The notes under the pieces were generated by a model. It searched no databases, was not told the origin of the DNA, and saw only the letters and a program-made list of their open reading frames with translations. This document shows, one piece after another, positions 23,190 through 32,386 of a stretch of DNA of 64,000 bases; within the stretch, counting starts at the first letter, position 1; every line of letters begins with the position of its first letter. Location: positions 124,001 to 188,000 of the forward strand of contig NZ_LVYD01000002.1 of NCBI RefSeq assembly GCF_002077945.1. Reading direction: 5' to 3'. Position numbers and translations under genes: made by a program. Source of the stretch: Niastella vici (GTDB lineage: Bacteria; Bacteroidota; Bacteroidia; Chitinophagales; Chitinophagaceae).

Positions 23190-25997
23190 TTACAGGTCCA
23201 GGTGTGTATAGGGCAGCGCCGGCAACTGAAATGTTACCAGCATTTTACCGCTCACCATTTTTTTAATCCCCGTCACTTTTTTTCCATTAACACGTAACCC
23301 GTTCGGGTTTTGGGACACCGCTTCCAGCGGAAGCGTAATTGTTACCGGTTTTGTGCTGGCCACGAACCACTGACCGCTTTGTTTGCACAGCACCGCCGAT
23401 GCACTGTCGGCTGTCGTTGTTAAACTGAAACCTCCGGTTGACAGCTTACGCCCATTTCCCAGGAACAAATACTGTATTTCATGGCTATACTCACTGATCA
23501 CGGCATAGGTACCGCGAAAATTAAACTCCTTATAATTGATCTCGTTATTATCAACTGATGTAGAAAAAACGGTTTGGGTGCTGCCGTTCTTGTTTTGCAC
23601 CTGAACACCCGCAAAATCAGCGGGGGCTTTGGCCGGCACGAAGGCCGTAATGGATGCCACCGATGCTGGCTGCGTTTCGGAAGACGGTTCAAACACCGCA
23701 ACAAATGGTTTTGTGAATGCTTCGCCGTATTGCCGGGCTACAATGGTGGGCAAGGGCAATTCGGCAATTTCTTTGGGCACCAGCCCGCGGTCAATGGCGG
23801 TTGACTTGGGCGCTTTCACGGAAAATATTTCGCGCCCGGACGATCCTTTCATCCACATATTCATGAAAACAGAATCGCGGCCCGGCATTTTTAACCCGAA
23901 CCTGGCTTTTATATCCTCACCGGTCTTCACTGATTGTTCATCATAGAAATAATCATAGGCAAACAGATCGCCATTGGCAAAAGCAAGCTTGTCAACTGGT
24001 TGCAGGTTAAATGCTTTGCCGCTATTGTCGCTCACGCTGAGGCCCTGCCCCATGTTGTGATAAAAATAATCGTGGTATTTATCGCCGCCATCTTTTTTGG
24101 CTGAGCGGAACACATCCAGATAATAACCGCTTGTATCGCTGGTGCGAATGATGCTCATCAGCCGCTGCTGGTTGGCATTGGTTTCCGGTTCCAGAAAATA
24201 CAGATCGGTAAATGTGATGTTGGGGAAGATATCCGTTTTCACGCCTGAAGCCGGGTAACAACTTTTTAACTGAAAGCCATGATTGCTGCGCATTTCGGGA
24301 TAAGCCGAAATACCATCTACCACCACGGTATTATGCGCGGGGAATTTGGAATAATATTCTGCATAATCGGGTTGAAAATAGGAAGTGCCAATGCCAGCTT
24401 CCGGCGCCAGCGGCAATCCTTTTCCATACAATTCCAGCGAAATGCCATTGGCATGCATGTGATTGCCCTTCGATCCGTTGAGAGAAAGGGCCAGCGCCCG
24501 TTGCGGATCGGTGCCACTTCTTTGTATCAGCCAGCTTACATTGGGTGAATAAAATAAGGGGCTGGTGAAATCGGCTATTGTACCGGCCGGGATGTTTTCT
24601 TTTAGTTTGAAATCGGAATAACTAACCAATGATAACAGATCGCGCCTGTCATCTGCATTAGCTGCCGATTGCCCCAGCATCTTCAACATTTTTGTAAATA
24701 CTTCTTCCTGTTCAGGCTTATTATTTTTGCGGGCATTCATTACTACCGCCTGGGCCGGCGTTGGTGACAACCGCCCATAATGCGAATCGCCAAAAGATAT
24801 TGTATAGCCATTGGGAAACAGGTATTGATTGGTGCCCAGCACCGCCTTTTTCAGAACAGGCAATTGTTCAAGCAGATCAAAATCAAGCACGCGGTCGAAC
24901 AGGGTCACAAACTGCATGAACTCGCCGATGACCACCTGCGAATAACCGGGCGATTCGTTCCAGATGCCGGTATTGGGGTCATACCCTCTTTTGATGAGTT
25001 CGGTCAGCGACCATTGGCGTACCGCGGTTTTATTCAGGATCTGATCGAGATAATACTGGCAACCCCGTCCATCTGTATACGCACTGTTATTCTCCAGTAC
25101 CAAAGCGATGATGGCCACAAAGCGGGCTTCAATGAGGTCCCAGTTATTGAAGGGGACGCCGTTCTTTATAATAAGATCGGCCCATTTTTTAAAAGCACCC
25201 GCATATATAGACATATTAGCGGGTGCGTGCAACTGAATGTACTTGAACAGAAAATCGTAACAAACCGTCAATTCGTTCAGAATATCTTCATGGATCACTT
25301 CAAATGAAGTTAAACCGGCCAGCGTTTGATTATGTCCGTGGTTGAGATCGTAGGGCTCCTTGCGGTAATAGATGCCCTGCATGTAAGTATTAAACAGGTC
25401 GTACGCAAACTTCGCATATTTTTCTTCACCGGAGTACCAGTATACAATGGCAGCATTCTGGGCCATCCCCATGATCTGGCGATTGATGGCTTCCACCGTA
25501 CGACCTGTTTTTGCCTGTTCAACCCACTCGAGCGGTTGTCCGGGCTTTGCGCGGTTCACATAATACAAACCACGCGGGTCTTCCATATAGGGCATAATAT
25601 CTTCGAGCTTTGGTGCACCAAAAGAAGTAACGGCATCGCGGGTACCGGTAAACCTAACAGTAGGCACGGGCGCTTCTCCTTCTGCATGATCATACACCCC
25701 GCCTTTTATGAACACATCGGTTGCCTTGCTTTTCCAGTACATCTGTAAACGCGAAACGATCCACGCGCTATCCGTCTGGTGACGGTTCACCAATTCTTCC
25801 AGGTTCTTTTTCGCCTGTTCCAACGTATTGCGCGCCCAATCGACTTCCCCAATCAATTGCTGCAGGCGGGGTTTTTCTTTATCATTGGTAAGCAATCTTG
25901 GATGAAGCGGTGTGATCGCCGCAGGGATCTTTATTTCCTGCCCATGTATAGTTAATGCGAAAAACAGACTGACAAAAACAACGCCGGTACTTTTCAT
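23190..25997 (-). CDS. Heparinase II/III-superfamily polysaccharide lyase
   Basis: 935-residue secreted lyase with signal peptide (VVFVSLFFALTIHGQ). It opens with LHPRLLTNDKEKPRLQQLI, followed by an alpha/alpha toroid containing LNHGHNQTLAG (Asn/His of the active cleft) and YDPNTGIWNESPGYSQ (Asn-Glu-Tyr), then the beta-sandwich Hepar_II_III domain with KGNHMHANGISLELYGKG (catalytic or metal-binding His region) near residue 505 and FPAHNTVVVDG. Family members cleave heparin, chondroitin, alginate or ulvan by beta-elimination; this one cannot be placed in a PL family by eye. Its ATG overlaps the lacI stop by one base (TAATG), so the two genes are translationally coupled. Confidence 0.85.
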   Translation of the reverse strand: MKSTGVVFVSLFFALTIHGQEIKIPAAITPLHPRLLTNDKEKPRLQQLIGEVDWARNTLEQAKKNLEELVNRHQTDSAWIVSRLQMYWKSKATDVFIKGGVYDHAEGEAPVPTVRFTGTRDAVTSFGAPKLEDIMPYMEDPRGLYYVNRAKPGQPLEWVEQAKTGRTVEAINRQIMGMAQNAAIVYWYSGEEKYAKFAYDLFNTYMQGIYYRKEPYDLNHGHNQTLAGLTSFEVIHEDILNELTVCYDFLFKYIQLHAPANMSIYAGAFKKWADLIIKNGVPFNNWDLIEARFVAIIALVLENNSAYTDGRGCQYYLDQILNKTAVRQWSLTELIKRGYDPNTGIWNESPGYSQVVIGEFMQFVTLFDRVLDFDLLEQLPVLKKAVLGTNQYLFPNGYTISFGDSHYGRLSPTPAQAVVMNARKNNKPEQEEVFTKMLKMLGQSAANADDRRDLLSLVSYSDFKLKENIPAGTIADFTSPLFYSPNVSWLIQRSGTDPQRALALSLNGSKGNHMHANGISLELYGKGLPLAPEAGIGTSYFQPDYAEYYSKFPAHNTVVVDGISAYPEMRSNHGFQLKSCYPASGVKTDIFPNITFTDLYFLEPETNANQQRLMSIIRTSDTSGYYLDVFRSAKKDGGDKYHDYFYHNMGQGLSVSDNSGKAFNLQPVDKLAFANGDLFAYDYFYDEQSVKTGEDIKARFGLKMPGRDSVFMNMWMKGSSGREIFSVKAPKSTAIDRGLVPKEIAELPLPTIVARQYGEAFTKPFVAVFEPSSETQPASVASITAFVPAKAPADFAGVQVQNKNGSTQTVFSTSVDNNEINYKEFNFRGTYAVISEYSHEIQYLFLGNGRKLSTGGFSLTTTADSASAVLCKQSGQWFVASTKPVTITLPLEAVSQNPNGLRVNGKKVTGIKKMVSGKMLVTFQLPALPYTHLDL

Positions 25998-27019
25998 TAC
26001 TTCTGGCTTGATTCTCTTATAATAAGTTTTGTCTGCAATACAATGGTCTTTTTGGCCGGCGCTTTCTCTGTACCGGTTAAACAGGCCATTAATTGTTGCA
26101 TCACGTGTTCTGAAATTTCCTGGATAGGTTGTGCTACTGCTGTTATGGATGGCGAGAATAAGGAGAAATGAGTATTGTCGTCGAACCCGATCACTGCCAC
26201 ATCGCCGGGGATCGATAACCCCAATTGTTTAATGGCTTCCAGGCCGCTTATGGCCAGGTAGTTGGTGGCAAACAACACGGCATCGATCTGCGGATTTTCC
26301 TGCAGGAAATGTTTTATTTCTGCTGTCAGTTTTTCAGGACCGCTTTTTCCGTCGAACCCGATCGTCTTTAGGATGGGCGTAAGGCCGTATTCGTTTATGG
26401 CATGATGATAACCATTCAACCGGTCGCGCATTTGGGTTTGGGCAGCATGAATGGTCACAAACGCGATGTTCTTATATTGATGCTTTACAAAATGCCGCAT
26501 GGCCTGGTATACGCCATCAAAATTGTCGACCACGATATTGCAGGTTGCCAAACCGGGAAAATAACGATCGAAGAGAACGACGGGAAAATTATCATCCATC
26601 AATTGCTGAATATCTTCTTCAATTCCGGGTGTGGGCACTATTATATACCCATCAACCTGCGTGTCGCGAAAGGCGCCAATGACGTCGCGGGCGACCCGCG
26701 TGTCATTTTCGGTACTCGCATAAAATATTTTATAATCCAGCTTGTATGCCTGTTCTTCCACAATACGGGCGATGGCTGCAAAGAAGGGATCGGCAATGCC
26801 TTCTACCAGCATACCAATGATCTTGCTTTTTCCGGTGCGCAAACTTTTGGCTACCCGGTTGGGCCGGTAGCCCAATTCTTTCACATGGTTCAACACCCGT
26901 TGCTCCATTTCTTCGCTGATGCGCTTTTCGGTAGCCTTTCCGTTCAGCACAAATGAAATGGTGGCAGCCGATACGTTTAGCTGCCGGGCAATATCATGTA
27001 TGGAAACTTTCTTTTTCAA
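25997..27019 (-). CDS. LacI-family transcriptional regulator 1
   Basis: 340-residue regulator at the head of the minus-strand carbohydrate operon. The N-terminal HTH reads VSIHDIARQLNVSAATISFVLNG with hinge GYRPNRVAKSLRTGKS, followed by a periplasmic-binding-like effector domain (IGMLVEGIADPFFAAI to the end). The start is a TTG at 27019; the frame is closed upstream by a stop at 27041-27043 and no ATG gives the complete HTH. An exact palindrome TTAATCGATTAA lies 14 bp above this start, a classical LacI-type operator, so autoregulation of the whole operon is likely. The protein is coupled to the lyase gene through TAATG. Confidence 0.92.
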   Translation of the reverse strand: MKKKVSIHDIARQLNVSAATISFVLNGKATEKRISEEMEQRVLNHVKELGYRPNRVAKSLRTGKSKIIGMLVEGIADPFFAAIARIVEEQAYKLDYKIFYASTENDTRVARDVIGAFRDTQVDGYIIVPTPGIEEDIQQLMDDNFPVVLFDRYFPGLATCNIVVDNFDGVYQAMRHFVKHQYKNIAFVTIHAAQTQMRDRLNGYHHAINEYGLTPILKTIGFDGKSGPEKLTAEIKHFLQENPQIDAVLFATNYLAISGLEAIKQLGLSIPGDVAVIGFDDNTHFSLFSPSITAVAQPIQEISEHVMQQLMACLTGTEKAPAKKTIVLQTKLIIRESSQK

Positions 27020-27032
27020 GGAGTTATAAAAT

Positions 27033-27044
27033 TTAATCGATTAA
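27033..27044. promoter_or_regulatory. LacI-type operator 1
   Basis: TTAATCGATTAA, a perfect 12-bp palindrome with a central CG, typical of LacI-family sites. It sits 14 bp above the start of the minus-strand lacI gene. Confidence 0.6.
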
Positions 27045-27315
27045 GCTTTGGGCTTAAATAAAAAGGTACCGCCCCAGGCTGCAAACACCGCAGTGCCAAG
27101 AAAACAAAACGTATCAGATACAGGTAAAGAATAGGAACAAATCCATTGCTGGAAGGGAAAGTAACTGGTAAGGCCCTGATAAACACCATATAACAATGTC
27201 GAGGGCGCATTTCTACAAAAACAGGCAGTGGTTGGCATAGCAATCTCGTTTTGCAGGCGGGGCAGCTCATTAAAAAAATAGGTTATATTTTTTTTCTGCT
27301 AAACCCGTCTTTTAG

Positions 27316-27327
27316 TTAATCGATTAG
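27316..27327. promoter_or_regulatory. LacI-type operator 2
   Basis: TTAATCGATTAG matches operator 1 at 11 of 12 positions and lies near the middle of the interval between the divergent lacI genes. Confidence 0.55.
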
Positions 27328-27538
27328 GCAAATGCTGTAAATTGGTGTCAAATTAACGCTTCTTCATGATTGCGACACCCATATGCCTGTCTTTTTTTGT
27401 GCAAACGTTGGCACAGGAAGAAGAGTTGCCGGTTCCCGGTTGCCAGTTTCCAGTATCTAAATGCGGAATGCCTGCCAATAATCAAACTGCTTTTAGTTTG
27501 AGCCTGGTAACCGGAAACTGGTAACAGGTAACATCCCC

Positions 27539-27550
27539 TTAAACGATTGA
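27539..27550. promoter_or_regulatory. Degenerate LacI-type site at the start of the second lacI gene
   Basis: TTAAACGATTGA matches 10 of 12 positions of the TTAATCGATTAA palindrome and ends 3 bp before the ATG of the plus-strand lacI gene. Confidence 0.35.
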
Positions 27551-27553
27551 TGC

Positions 27554-28576
27554 ATGAAGACCGATAACATTACTTTAAAAGATATTGCGAAGGCCCTCAA
27601 CCTCTCCTACTCTACTGTTTCGCGGGCACTGAAGGGCAGCTACAAGATCAGTGAAGCCACCCAGCTACTGGTAAAGGAATATGCCGAAGCGCATCATTAC
27701 CGGCCCAACCTGATGGCGCAAAGCCTCAAGAACCAGAAAAGCCGTTGCATTGGCGTGGTGCTGTGCAGTATTCCCAATAACTTTTTTGCAGAAGTGATCA
27801 GCGGTATTGAATCTATTGCTTACAGCAAGGATTACCTGCTGATCATTACACAAAACCTGGAATCGTATGAACGGGAAGTAAAGAACCTGCAGAACCTCAC
27901 CTGGCGTTCGGTTGATGGATTGCTGATCTCTTTATCGACCGAGACTGAAGACGTGAGCCATTTTCAAAAACTGCACGACCAGGGCCTGCCCATGGTGTTT
28001 TTTGACCGGGTTACCAATGCCATTCCCGCCCACCAGGTAATTACAGATAATATTGGCGGCGCCTACCAGGCTACCCGTCATTTGATAGAGCGTGGTTATA
28101 AACGCATTGCCACCATCACCAGCTCGCCATTTTTATCTATTACCCGGGAACGGCTCGAAGGATATAATAAAGCATTGACCGAAGCGGGCAGGCACCTTCA
28201 CGGCGAATACATTCAGTATTGCCCCCATGGCGGCATGATCATCGGGGAAATAGAATCGGCCCTGCACAACCTGCTGCAATTACCCGAACCGCCTGATGCG
28301 TTGTTGACGGCCAGCGACCGCATCACCATTGGCAGTTATTCATTGATACAACGGAAGGGATTGCTGATCCCTGATGAAATAGCCGTAGCCGGCTTCAGCA
28401 ATTTCAATGCGCCGGAATTGTTCAATCCGCCTTTAACGACGGTTCGGCAAAATGCCTTTGAAATGGGTAAACTGGCTACCGAATTGCTCATTGATCAGGT
28501 AGAAAGTAAGCGGCCGGTGAGTGTTTTTGAGAAGAAAGTGTTACCTACCGAGTTAATTGTTCGTAGTTCTACTTAG
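27554..28576 (+). CDS. LacI-family transcriptional regulator 2
   Basis: 340-residue LacI-type regulator, transcribed away from the carbohydrate operon. The HTH is ITLKDIAKALNLSYSTVSRALKG, with hinge YRPNLMAQSLKNQKSRCIGVV, and the effector domain runs to the end (for example VFFDRVTNAIPAHQVITDN and DEIAVAGFSNFNAPELFNPP). It is clearly a paralogue, not a copy, of the first regulator. Gene order places the two on opposite sides of one 534-bp control region, so both may govern the operon. A strong terminator follows within 30 bp, so the gene is monocistronic. Confidence 0.93.
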   Translation: MKTDNITLKDIAKALNLSYSTVSRALKGSYKISEATQLLVKEYAEAHHYRPNLMAQSLKNQKSRCIGVVLCSIPNNFFAEVISGIESIAYSKDYLLIITQNLESYEREVKNLQNLTWRSVDGLLISLSTETEDVSHFQKLHDQGLPMVFFDRVTNAIPAHQVITDNIGGAYQATRHLIERGYKRIATITSSPFLSITRERLEGYNKALTEAGRHLHGEYIQYCPHGGMIIGEIESALHNLLQLPEPPDALLTASDRITIGSYSLIQRKGLLIPDEIAVAGFSNFNAPELFNPPLTTVRQNAFEMGKLATELLIDQVESKRPVSVFEKKVLPTELIVRSST

Positions 28577-28605
28577 CAGGTGAAAGTTATACTTTTTAAT
28601 ACATT

Positions 28606-28639
28606 GCCCGCCGTAGCATTAGCGACGGCGGGCCTTTTT
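28606..28639 (+). terminator. Rho-independent terminator of the second lacI gene
   Basis: GCCCGCCGT (28606-28614) pairs with ACGGCGGGC (28625-28633), with a further GC/GC pairing in the loop, followed by CTTTTTG. It lies 30 bp beyond the lacI stop. Confidence 0.85.
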
Positions 28640-28649
28640 GTAAATATTA

Positions 28650-29069
28650 TTACAGGCTGAATGACCGTTGTACGAAGCTGGTTACCGGGATGGTTACCGG
28701 ATCGTTGGCCTTTCCGTTGACGGTCCACTGAACAACAACCGTATAGGGATAGGCGGAAGTAGTGGTGCCTACTATCGCCAGGTTGCCGCTGCTTATGCCC
28801 TCAGTGGCTTCCAGCGTAAGGACGCCGTTTTGAAAATCGGATGCGCTGAACGAAATAGTATTTTCACCCGAACGAAGAACACCGTTTACTTTCCACGTAG
28901 CGAACTTTAGATTAGGTAGCAGGGCATTAATGGAACCGCCGAATGAGCCCTGGTTGCTGGCTGGTACAGGCGACAAAGTAAGTTTGTACACGACAGTTCT
29001 GGTGGTTGGATTATTGTTATTTCCACCATCACTGCTTTTTTTGCAGGAAATTGCACCTGAGATAAGCAA
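28650..29069 (-). CDS. 5'-truncated small lipoprotein of unknown function
   Basis: 139 residues from a TTG at 29069. The text LISGAISCKKSSDGG is a lipoprotein lipobox (Cys about residue 9), and the frame upstream reads AAAVLTVLATLL, the rest of a signal peptide, but it meets a stop at 29103-29105 before any Met or basic N-terminus. The 5' end therefore looks cut off at about 29100. The mature part is beta-rich (VYKLTLSPVPASNQGSFGGS, SAYPYTVVVQWTVNGK) and not recognised. Exactly at the break a LuxR-type HTH remnant begins on the other strand. The gene is probably not expressed as a normal lipoprotein. Confidence 0.5.
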   Translation of the reverse strand: MLISGAISCKKSSDGGNNNNPTTRTVVYKLTLSPVPASNQGSFGGSINALLPNLKFATWKVNGVLRSGENTISFSASDFQNGVLTLEATEGISSGNLAIVGTTTSAYPYTVVVQWTVNGKANDPVTIPVTSFVQRSFSL

Positions 29070-29101
29070 TAGAGTTGCCAGTACCGTAAGGACTGCCGCG
29101 G

Positions 29102-29287
29102 CTCACCCACCGCGAAAAACAGGTGATTCAATTGTTGTCAGAAGGCAAAACCAGCCTGCAGATTGGAAAAGAATTATCGGTAAGCGCCCTTACCATCGAC
29201 ACCCACCGGCGCAATCTCATGCAGAAGTTTGCTGCAAAGAATACAGCAGAACTAATAAAAACTGCTATGCTTCACCGGTTCATATAG
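29102..29287 (+). pseudogene. Remnant of a LuxR-type (GerE) HTH domain
   Basis: The plus frame from 29102 to the TAG at 29287 reads LTHREKQVIQLLSEGKTSLQ, then IGKELSVSALTIDTHRRNL, MQKFAAKNTAELIKTAML. This is a near-complete LuxR/GerE HTH with the usual LTxREKxVxxLLxEG start and the recognition helix SxxTxxTHRRNLMxK. An in-frame TAA at 29087 and no receiver domain precede it, so it is the 3' end of a lost response-regulator gene. Its 5' break coincides with the 5' break of the lipoprotein gene on the other strand. Confidence 0.75.
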
Positions 29288-29483
29288 CAGCAGTGGGCAA
29301 ATTCTTTATAAGCTTTAATTTCAATACTCCAATTCTTCGAACTTCAAAAAACCGGGCTGGAGCCCAACATTCAAACTCTTCTTACCTCTTACCCCTTACT
29401 TCATGATTTTCCGGGCACTATGTACCAATTTTCACTATCCACACCTGTGCAAAAATGATTCTCCACAAGTGCGACGCCCCCCC

Positions 29484-29491
29484 TATTTTTG
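29484..29491 (+). promoter_or_regulatory. -7 promoter box for the SNF2 helicase gene
   Basis: TATTTTTG matches the TAnnTTTG consensus exactly and lies 30 bp before the ATG at 29522. A matching -33 element is not clear. Confidence 0.45.
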
Positions 29492-29521
29492 CCCATTTCC
29501 CTATAAAGCAATCAATCTCAG

Positions 29522-32386
29522 ATGATATCTACAAAAAGCGATCAGAAAAATGTGTTATTGTTTCAGCCTCATCGTTTATTGTCGGATCATAACCTGCTCG
29601 AATGTTTACAGATCACCAAAGAAAAGGGCATTCCCAAATATGTAAACAGCGAACTGAGCCCTACCGAACTCAATAAAAACTTTCCCAAACTTCCCAAGGA
29701 AGTGAAGGATGTGCTGTTGTGGTTCGGCAAGGAACGCATTGGCCTTTTGAAAGAGGAGATCCAGAAAAAGTTCACGCAGCAACGCGCCGGCGTTTCTTAC
29801 GAAGTATATTATAAAACAGCCATTACCCGCCGCCTGCATGAACACATGGAAAGAATGAAACCATTTGCCGCGCTGGTGAAATGGTATCATAAAATTCCGG
29901 GCGAGAAGGGAAATTTTAAAACAGCGCCCGGCAGTTTCAGTACCTTCAAACCGCAATTGCAATTTGAGGTCACCAAAAATGGAAATAACCTGCAGTTACA
30001 TACCACTATTTCCATCAATGGCGCTCCTTATCCACTCGATCAATTCAGCCGTTACCAGTTCTTGCTGCTGAGCGGCAACGAATATTTTATTCTTTCTTAT
30101 AAAGATTATCAAACCCTGGAATGGTTGCAGGATAATGATCCGCAACAATACAGCCAGAACCCACAGGAATTTTCAGAGACCATACTGGCCAAACTGGAAG
30201 CAGATTATACCGTTAACCGCAATAACCTGTTCCAGAAACATGAGATCCGCGAAAAACCAGTGAACCGCGTAATGCTGAGTGAGATCAGTCAGTCTTTTTT
30301 GGTGCTTACACCCCAATGGGAATACGATGGGTTTATTACCGAAGGGCCATGGAAAGAAACCTATGAACTCACCCGGAACGGACAGGCTTTTGCCATCTAT
30401 CGCAACCAGCAGGATGAAAAAGCACTTTGGCAGCTGCTGGAAGGCCTGCATCCCAATTTTGAAAAACAACTGAACGGCTATTATTACGTCTCCTTTGAGG
30501 AAGCGCAGAAAAAACAATGGTTCCTCAAGGTATATCATAAGCTGCTCGAGCTGAACATTCAGGTGATCGGGATGGATATGCTGCAACATTTCCGCTATTC
30601 GCAGCACAAAGTAACAACCGATGTTATCATAAAAAAAGAGATCACCGATGCGCTGATGCTGAATATGGTAATCGCCTTTGGCGAAGAAAAAGTGGCCCTC
30701 ACAGAAGTGCAAAAGATCATTCAGGCGGGGCAACGCGCCATTCTGTTGCAGGATGGATCGTTGGGCATTCTGCACGAAGAATGGCTGCAAACCTATGGCA
30801 CCATCATCAGGCATGGAAAGATCAGTGGGAACGAAATACAGGTGCCGCGCTGGCTCGCATTCAGTGAAGAAGAAACGCCTGAGGGCGAAGCGATATTAAA
30901 ACCGGTTTTACACAATAGCTGGTTACAGAAATGGCAGCAATGGCAACAGGATGGTGAAATGGTATACGAGGTACCTTCTTCTATACAAGCTACCCTACGG
31001 CCTTACCAGCAGAAAGGATATGAGTGGATGTTGCTGCTGGCCGAAGCAGGCGCCGGCGCCTGTTTGGCCGATGACATGGGTTTGGGTAAAACCCTGCAAA
31101 CGATCAGTTTGCTCACGCACCAGCTAACGCAAAAAGCGACAGAACGGCATTTGATCGTTTGTCCATCCTCGCTTATCTACAACTGGTCGCAGGAGTTGCA
31201 AAAGTTTGCCCCGCATGTGAAAGTGTTGATCTATCACGGCGCCAACCGGGCGGTGCAGGATGTTGCCACCGGCGATTACCAGGTATTCATTACCAGTTAC
31301 GGCACCGTGCGGCAGGATATTGAGGAACTGTGTACCATTAACCTGGGCACCATTGTGCTCGATGAAAGCCATAATATCAAAAATCCGGCGGCGCAGATCA
31401 CCAAGGCCGTTGACCGGCTGCAATCGAATTTCCGCGTGGCCCTCAGTGGTACGCCGGTCATGAACAATACGTTTGATCTGTATGCGCAAATGAATTTCCT
31501 GTTGCCGGGCATTTTTGGCAGCCGGGAGTTCTTCCGCCGGGAATATGCCGACACCATCGATCATCACCGCGATGCAGATAAGATAAAGACCCTGCAACGC
31601 ATTACAGCGCCCTTCGTATTACGCCGCACCAAGGAACAGGTGGCCAGCGATCTGCCAGCTAAAACCGAAATGGTGATGTGGTGCGCCATGAGCGATGCCC
31701 AAAAACGCTTATACGACGAGGTAAAGGACAGTATTCGCCAAAGCGTATTCCTGAATATTGAAACCGAAGGGCTGGGTAAAAGCAAACTGGCCGTGCTGCA
31801 GGGCATGTTGAAGCTGCGCCAGATCTGTAACTCGCCGCTGTTGTTACCCGGTGAAGAACAAACCTGCACCGATTCGGTGAAAACGGATCTGCTGATGAAC
31901 GAACTCCAGAACAATCTTTATAATCAAAAGGTGCTGGTGTTTTCCCAGTTCACCACCATGTTGAACCTGCTGGCAGAAAAATGCCGCGAACAGGGCATCT
32001 CCTTTTTCCATCTTGACGGTTCTACCCCACCCGAAAAACGGATCGAGATGGTGAACCGTTTTCAGGAGGAGGGCAATACCACCAATGTATTTTTGATAAG
32101 CCTCAAAGCCGGTAATGCGGGCCTGAACCTCACGGCTGCAGGTTATGTGTTCCTGTTCGATCCCTGGTGGAATACCGCCGTGCAGCAACAGGCCATTGAC
32201 CGTACACACCGCATTGGGCAAACCAAAAATGTATTTGCCTACAAGATGATCTGTAAGGATACCATTGAAGAAAAGATCATTCAGTTGCAGCACCATAAAA
32301 AGCAACTGGCCGAAGAGCTGATCTCCGAAGATGAAGGGTTTGTGAAATCACTTACTGAAGATGATATCAAGTACTTGTTTAGTTAA
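29522..32386 (+). CDS. SNF2-family DEAD/DEAH-box helicase (Swi2/Snf2 ATPase)
   Basis: 954-residue DNA-translocating ATPase, related to bacterial RapA/HepA-like SNF2 proteins. The N-terminal 480 residues are an unrecognised accessory region. The helicase core has Q-like RPYQQKGYEWM, Walker A ADDMGLGKTLQT (about 515-526), DESH box LDESHNIKN (about 612), SGTPVMNN, then the second lobe with VLVFSQFTTMLNLLA, LISLKAGNAGLNLTAA and the arginine finger region QQAIDRTHRIGQTKNV. The order and spacing are normal, so the enzyme should be active. It stands alone with a -7 box 30 bp upstream and no methylase or nuclease beside it, so a housekeeping role in transcription recycling or chromosome maintenance fits better than defence. 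Confidence 0.93.
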   Translation: MISTKSDQKNVLLFQPHRLLSDHNLLECLQITKEKGIPKYVNSELSPTELNKNFPKLPKEVKDVLLWFGKERIGLLKEEIQKKFTQQRAGVSYEVYYKTAITRRLHEHMERMKPFAALVKWYHKIPGEKGNFKTAPGSFSTFKPQLQFEVTKNGNNLQLHTTISINGAPYPLDQFSRYQFLLLSGNEYFILSYKDYQTLEWLQDNDPQQYSQNPQEFSETILAKLEADYTVNRNNLFQKHEIREKPVNRVMLSEISQSFLVLTPQWEYDGFITEGPWKETYELTRNGQAFAIYRNQQDEKALWQLLEGLHPNFEKQLNGYYYVSFEEAQKKQWFLKVYHKLLELNIQVIGMDMLQHFRYSQHKVTTDVIIKKEITDALMLNMVIAFGEEKVALTEVQKIIQAGQRAILLQDGSLGILHEEWLQTYGTIIRHGKISGNEIQVPRWLAFSEEETPEGEAILKPVLHNSWLQKWQQWQQDGEMVYEVPSSIQATLRPYQQKGYEWMLLLAEAGAGACLADDMGLGKTLQTISLLTHQLTQKATERHLIVCPSSLIYNWSQELQKFAPHVKVLIYHGANRAVQDVATGDYQVFITSYGTVRQDIEELCTINLGTIVLDESHNIKNPAAQITKAVDRLQSNFRVALSGTPVMNNTFDLYAQMNFLLPGIFGSREFFRREYADTIDHHRDADKIKTLQRITAPFVLRRTKEQVASDLPAKTEMVMWCAMSDAQKRLYDEVKDSIRQSVFLNIETEGLGKSKLAVLQGMLKLRQICNSPLLLPGEEQTCTDSVKTDLLMNELQNNLYNQKVLVFSQFTTMLNLLAEKCREQGISFFHLDGSTPPEKRIEMVNRFQEEGNTTNVFLISLKAGNAGLNLTAAGYVFLFDPWWNTAVQQQAIDRTHRIGQTKNVFAYKMICKDTIEEKIIQLQHHKKQLAEELISEDEGFVKSLTEDDIKYLFS

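Larger units (their letters stand above)
27020..27553. other. Regulatory interval between two divergent LacI genes
   Basis: 534 bp without a credible gene. It holds the operators at 27033, 27316 and 27539 and, at 27433-27533, a block of words such as CCGGTTGCCAGTTTCC and GGAAACTGGTAACAGG that form an imperfect inverted repeat. The block resembles other intergenic word repeats in this window. Confidence 0.55.

Noticed and set aside
30173-30814. Minus-strand ORF of 213 codons inside the SNF2 gene
   Set aside because: It lies opposite the well-supported helicase and shows no motif.
29522-32386. SNF2 helicase as part of a phage-defence system (DISARM-like or similar)
   Set aside because: No methylase, phospholipase-like or nuclease partner is adjacent; neighbours are a gene scar and an OmpA-type envelope protein.
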